Made by a program: the position numbers and the translations under genes
Source of the DNA: Spirosoma spitsbergense DSM 19989
Lineage (GTDB): Bacteria; Bacteroidota; Bacteroidia; Cytophagales; Spirosomataceae
NCBI RefSeq assembly: GCF_000374085.1
Contig: NZ_KB893444.1
Coordinates: forward strand, 1-64,000
Length of the DNA stretch: 64,000 bases
Direction of reading: 5' to 3'
The notes under the pieces: generated by a model
The model's database searches: none
The model's input: the letters and a program-made list of their open reading frames with translations, nothing else
What the model was told of the DNA's origin: nothing
In this document: positions 60,817-64,000 of the stretch, piece by piece
Layout of the letters: each line of letters opens with the position of its first letter
How positions within the stretch are numbered: position 1 is the stretch's first letter

Positions 60817-61848
60817 ATGGAAATTGGCATTGATAGCTTTGCGTCCGTAGCACCGGATGGCGGTGATAGCCCGACCATGGAGGGTCAGGAAGCCATGCGT
60901 CAGTTGCTCGACCGAATCGAACGGGCAGACCAGGTGGGCCTGGACGTATTTGGCATTGGCGAACACCACCGCGAAGAATTTCTGGACTCCGCACCGGCCC
61001 TTATCCTGGCCGCTGCCGCTGCCCGCACCCGGCGCATTCGACTGACCAGTGCGGTAACCGTGCTGAGTGCCGCCGACCCGGTGCGCGTCTTTCAGAATTT
61101 CGCCACCCTCGACCTTATTTCGGGTGGGCGGGCCGAGATGGTGGTGGGGCGCGGTTCCTTTACCGAAGCCTTTCCGCTTTTTGGTCTCAAACTTGCCGAT
61201 TACGACAGCCTGTTCGCCGAAAAACTTGACCTGCTGCTCGCCATCCGGGAGAGCGAACACATTCACTGGTCTGGCCGACACCGGCCAGCTCTGACGGGGC
61301 AGGGTATTTACCCGCGCCCGGTGCAATCCCGCATACCTATCTGGCTGGGGGTGGGCGGTACACCCCAGTCATTTGTTCGGGCCGGTACGCTGGGTCTGCC
61401 GCTGATGGTGGCCATCATTGGGGGCGAAACGCACCGCTTCAGGCCGCTAATCGATATGTACCGGGAAGCGGGCCGACGCGCCGGGCATGCGCCGGAGCAG
61501 TTGAAAGTGGGCCTGCATTCGCTGGGTTACGTGGCTAACACAACGGAAGAAGCCACGAATGACTATTTTCCCGGCTATGCCGAAACCTTTACCCAAATCG
61601 GGAAAGAGCGGGGCTGGCCACCCGTTACCCGGTCCCACTTCAACGAGCAGGTAGGTAGCCGGGGAGCGTTACTGGTAGGTAATCCCGAGGAAGTAGCCCG
61701 CAAGATTCAACGCCACAGCGAGGCACTGGGTGGCATCGACCGGCTGACGTTTCAAATGGATAATGCCGCCCTGCCGCACCAGAAACTGTTGCAGTCCATC
61801 GAATTGATTGGTACCCGTATCATCCCGTTACTTACCCGACCCGAGTGA
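60817..61848 (+). CDS. LLM-class flavin-dependent oxidoreductase
   Basis: A 343-residue luciferase-like monooxygenase fold: MEIGIDSFASVAPDG start, VFGIGEHHREEFLDSAPALIL, the RIRLTSAVTVLSAADPVRVFQNFATLDLISGGRAEMVVGRGSF segment, then IPIWLGVGGTPQS. It uses FMNH2 or F420-like cofactors; the substrate is unknown. It stands alone, divergent from copB and followed by a hairpin. Confidence 0.9.
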   Translation: MEIGIDSFASVAPDGGDSPTMEGQEAMRQLLDRIERADQVGLDVFGIGEHHREEFLDSAPALILAAAAARTRRIRLTSAVTVLSAADPVRVFQNFATLDLISGGRAEMVVGRGSFTEAFPLFGLKLADYDSLFAEKLDLLLAIRESEHIHWSGRHRPALTGQGIYPRPVQSRIPIWLGVGGTPQSFVRAGTLGLPLMVAIIGGETHRFRPLIDMYREAGRRAGHAPEQLKVGLHSLGYVANTTEEATNDYFPGYAETFTQIGKERGWPPVTRSHFNEQVGSRGALLVGNPEEVARKIQRHSEALGGIDRLTFQMDNAALPHQKLLQSIELIGTRIIPLLTRPE

Positions 61849-61865
61849 GTCAGAAAACAAGAAAT

Positions 61866-61925
61866 AGTCCCGGTCAGGCGGAGAACAAATGACAAACAAT
61901 TCGTTGTTCATTCAATAGCGGGACT
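61866..61925. repeat. Hairpin upstream of the DUF3050 gene
   Basis: AGTCCCG (61866-61872) and CGGGACT (61919-61925) enclose an inner dyad around AACAATTCGTTGTT. It lies 17 bp after the LLM stop and 9 bp before the DUF3050 ATG, so it could end the first transcript or control translation of the second. Confidence 0.5.
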
Positions 61926-61934
61926 GACCGTATA

Positions 61935-62741
61935 ATGAACTACAACAAACAATTCATGAATCAACACATTGAACGCATACAAAAGGCCATTGAGCCTTTG
62001 CGGCAGCAAATCATCAATCACAACGTGTATTCAGTAATCGAGGATGTCGATGACCTGAAAATTTTCATGCAGCACCACGTTTTTGCCGTGTGGGATTTTA
62101 TGTCTCTGCTGAAAGCATTACAGAATAAACTCACCTGCACGAGCGCCCCCTGGTTTCCGACGGGCAATGCCGATACGCGCTACCTGATTAACGAAATTGT
62201 GGCGGGTGAAGAATCAGATGTTGATAGTAACGGAGAGCGCAAGAGCCATTTTGAGCTGTACCTGGAAGCCATGCAGCAATGTGGTGCCGATACAAATCAG
62301 ATGGAACGGTTTATCACGACGCTACAGCAAACGGGTGAGTTGGAGCGTGCATTCAACGAGTCCGAAACGCCCCAATCTGCCCGCGATTTCGTCAATTTCA
62401 CCTTCGATATCATTAACAGCGACAAAGCGTATTTGCAGGCAGCTATTTTCACCTTCGGCCGGGAAGACCTGATTCCGGGTATGTTCCTGTCTATTGTAGA
62501 CGATATGCACCGGAAATTCCCCGACAGTCTTACCATTTTCAAGTACTACCTGGAACGCCACATCGAAGTAGATGGCGATCACCATAGCCACCTTTCCCTG
62601 CAAATGACCGCCAACCTGTGCGGAACGAACGAGCAGTTCTGGCAGGAAGCCGAAGAGGCTACCCGCCTGTCACTCCTGCAACGGATTGCCCTTTGGGATG
62701 GCGTTTATGCGCAGTTGAAACAGAAAGTAGCGTCTGAATAA
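61935..62741 (+). CDS. DUF3050 protein (heme-oxygenase-like fold)
   Basis: A 268-residue soluble helical protein matching DUF3050: IEPLRQQIINHNVYSVIEDVDDLKIFMQHHVFAVWDFMSLLKALQ, then NADTRYLINEIVAGEESD, a late FGREDLIPGMF and YLERHIEVDGDHH. The conserved His/Glu pattern (MQHHVFAVWDF, EIVAGEE, ERHIEVDGDHH) fits a metal-binding oxygenase-like fold; related enzymes are non-heme diiron oxidases. Function unassigned. An ATG at 61956 is an alternative start. Confidence 0.82.
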   Translation: MNYNKQFMNQHIERIQKAIEPLRQQIINHNVYSVIEDVDDLKIFMQHHVFAVWDFMSLLKALQNKLTCTSAPWFPTGNADTRYLINEIVAGEESDVDSNGERKSHFELYLEAMQQCGADTNQMERFITTLQQTGELERAFNESETPQSARDFVNFTFDIINSDKAYLQAAIFTFGREDLIPGMFLSIVDDMHRKFPDSLTIFKYYLERHIEVDGDHHSHLSLQMTANLCGTNEQFWQEAEEATRLSLLQRIALWDGVYAQLKQKVASE

Positions 62742-62810
62742 CTGTCAACGGCAGCAGCGCAGGATTTAGCCGGTGGCCGGATACCTGCGCTGCTACCGTT
62801 GACAGTTATT
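62737..62810. terminator. Long hairpin overlapping the DUF3050 stop
   Basis: Two 27-base arms (62737-62763, 62784-62810) match at 26 positions; the left arm begins within the last codon and includes the TAA stop. Arms carry GTCAACGG and GCAGCGCAGG. A 20-base loop separates them. No T-run follows. Strong transcript-end candidate. Confidence 0.7.
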
Positions 62811-62947
62811 ACCTGTTTCAACACTTTCACACCGAAACGGATACGGGAGTTGGCCCCGACTTTCACGAACGCTTTAAGCAGAATAACCCCCTTCTTCTTT
62901 TGGGCATTAACTGTTTTAACGCTTGCTTATACAGCCTGTCAACACCA

Positions 62948-63625
62948 CTAGTCTTCCTTCAGCATATACCCCATACCGATGACGGTATGGATGAGCTTTT
63001 TAGGAAAGTCCTTATCAATTTTTTTGCGCAGAAAGTTCACATAAACGTCAATTACGTTCGTGCCCGTATCGAAATGAATGTCCCATACTTTCTCGGCAAT
63101 ATCTACCCGCGACACTACGCGGCCCCGGTTACGCATCAGAAATTCGAGCAGACCAAATTCTTTAGCGGTCAACTCTATACGTTTATCACTCCGACGGGCT
63201 ATTTTCTCATTCAGGTCCAGTTCCAGATCGGCTACTTTCAGCACATTTGCCTGCATACCGGCCTCACTACTCCGTTTAGTAAGCGCCCGTAGCCGCGCCA
63301 TGAGTTCTCTAAACTCAAAAGGCTTCACCAGGTAATCATCCGCGCCCGCTTCAAAACCAGTGAGTTTATTATCTACCGACCCCATAGCCGTCAGCATCAG
63401 CACGGGCGTACGGTTTTTTTCCTGACGGATTGACTGAACCACATCAAAGCCATTCATCTTGGGTAGGTTGATATCCATCACAATCACGTCGTAGCTATTA
63501 TTCAGGGCCATTGTACGGCCAATCTGACCATCAAAAGCCACATCTACTTCACAGGATTGCTCTTCCAGCCCTTTCTTCACGAACGAGGCTAATTTAGGCT
63601 CGTCTTCCACTACCAGGATTTTCAT
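62948..63625 (-). CDS. OmpR-family response regulator
   Basis: A 225-residue two-domain regulator: receiver with Asp51 (VIVMDINLPKMNGFD) and conserved Lys in DDYLVKPFEF, then a winged-helix DNA-binding domain (about 125-225; LTAKEFGLLEFLMRNRGRVVSR). It starts at the ATG 63625 (MKILVVEDEP); an upstream ATG at 63640 adds five residues. No kinase gene is next to it inside the window. Direct repeats upstream (63637-63711, 63769-63813) look like binding sites. Confidence 0.92.
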   Translation of the reverse strand: MKILVVEDEPKLASFVKKGLEEQSCEVDVAFDGQIGRTMALNNSYDVIVMDINLPKMNGFDVVQSIRQEKNRTPVLMLTAMGSVDNKLTGFEAGADDYLVKPFEFRELMARLRALTKRSSEAGMQANVLKVADLELDLNEKIARRSDKRIELTAKEFGLLEFLMRNRGRVVSRVDIAEKVWDIHFDTGTNVIDVYVNFLRKKIDKDFPKKLIHTVIGMGYMLKED

Positions 63626-63636
63626 TTCGGCAACAT

Positions 63637-63711
63637 ACATAGCTATTTTCTGATTTAAAAACGGTAGATTAAAATAGTAGTTGAAAAGAGCAACCCACTA
63701 CATAGCTATTT
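63637..63711. promoter_or_regulatory. Direct repeat of ACATAGCTATTT upstream of the response regulator
   Basis: ACATAGCTATTT occurs at 63637-63648 and 63700-63711, 63 bp apart (six helical turns). Each contains the palindrome ATAGCTAT. The first copy overlaps the leader just before the ATG. Possible autoregulatory sites. Confidence 0.45.
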
Positions 63712-63768
63712 CGGTCAGTAGAAATAAGATGCGTTGCCTTATTTGAGGCCTCAAGGTCGGCTCAGGGC

Positions 63769-63813
63769 ATTAAAAGAACTTGAAAACAGAATTAAAAGAC
63801 CGTTAAAGTCAGC
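63769..63813. promoter_or_regulatory. Four 11-bp-phased TTAAA-type repeats
   Basis: Starting at 63770, units TTAAAAGAACT, TGAAAACAGAA, TTAAAAGACCG and TTAAAGTCAGC follow each other at exact 11-bp spacing. OmpR/PhoB-family regulators bind tandem direct repeats with this period. The repeats lie about 150 bp upstream of the OmpR-family gene. Confidence 0.5.
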
Positions 63814-63848
63814 GAGAAAAAGGAAGTTGAAACCAGTTTAAAAACAAA

Positions 63849-63877
63849 AAAGCCGTCCCGAATATCGGGGCGGCTTT
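63849..63877 (-). terminator. Intrinsic terminator from a gene right of the window
   Basis: AAAGCCGTCCCG and CGGGGCGGCTTT pair with one mismatch around AATAT. On the minus strand the stem is followed by TTTTTTGTTTTT, so it probably ends a minus-strand transcript entering from beyond 64000. No gene is seen in 63878-64000. Confidence 0.75.
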
Positions 63878-64000
63878 CCGCTTCTATCCACACCATTTCA
63901 AGACTGACGACCGGGAGGCCGCCGAATCTTGATGTTCAACCTTCCCTTTGTAAAAGGATTGTTATGCGAAACTACGCAATTTCTTTTATATCAAACAAAA

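Overview
The window looks like a chromosomal segment of a Bacteroidota bacterium of the Cytophagales, closest in gene content to Spirosoma-like genomes. The evidence is the AT-rich leaders, the propeller-type hybrid sensor kinase, DUF4254 coupled to a GT9 glycosyltransferase, menaquinone genes, RecR/ClpS/DprA of Bacteroidota type, and candidate -7 boxes of the TAnnTTTG type. Genus assignment is inference. I found no rRNA, tRNA, CRISPR array or complete insertion sequence.

Region 1 (316-14192) is the most unusual. Twelve minus-strand genes run almost without gaps from 8476 down to 316: YHS protein, DinB-like, DoxX, second YHS protein, DUF1223, DM13 lipoprotein, beta-barrel protein, YceI, type III polyketide synthase, MsrB, MsrA and a UbiA prenyltransferase. 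Diverging from their head are a propeller hybrid histidine kinase and an NtrC-type sigma-54 activator with a 4-bp overlap. The shared intergenic region holds a sigma-54-like promoter facing the twelve genes and a perfect 9+9 bp palindrome. I infer a sigma-54-controlled envelope redox and repair cluster that may make and bind a prenylated polyketide.

Region 2 (14377-20795, plus strand): NRDE, ATP-grasp, LysE and alpha/beta hydrolase genes, then DUF4254 with GT9, then dprA. Region 3 (20817-26542, minus): an amino-sugar operon with nagB, nagA, an MFS sugar transporter and two Gfo/Idh/MocA oxidoreductases. A GH20 hexosaminidase at 51621 and a mannose-6-phosphate isomerase at 50291 fit the same metabolism. 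Region 4 (26797-38077): PQQ sugar dehydrogenase with a chromate transporter, a 2-oxoglutarate oxygenase, a GDSL hydrolase, exported superoxide dismutase, recR, clpS, a sodium symporter and a multi-PAS histidine kinase. Region 5 (38334-42850): menB and menE around a DUF2452 gene and a Rieske-like lipoprotein that has lost its histidine ligands. Region 6 (42982-51286, minus): Uma2 protein, GH65 phosphorylase, PIN toxin with antitoxin, DinB, MobA-like transferase, S9 peptidase, manA. Region 7 (51621-63625): GH20, DUF4375 lipoprotein, sirtuin, a frameshifted DUF3347 gene, M20 peptidase, DUF4396 with a CopB-type P-type ATPase (copper theme), LLM oxidoreductase, DUF3050 and an OmpR-family regulator.

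Across the window, intergenic spaces carry long, often near-perfect inverted repeats (16-34 bp arms) that abut or overlap stop codons. One of them is a MITE-like palindrome flanked by 12-bp direct repeats.
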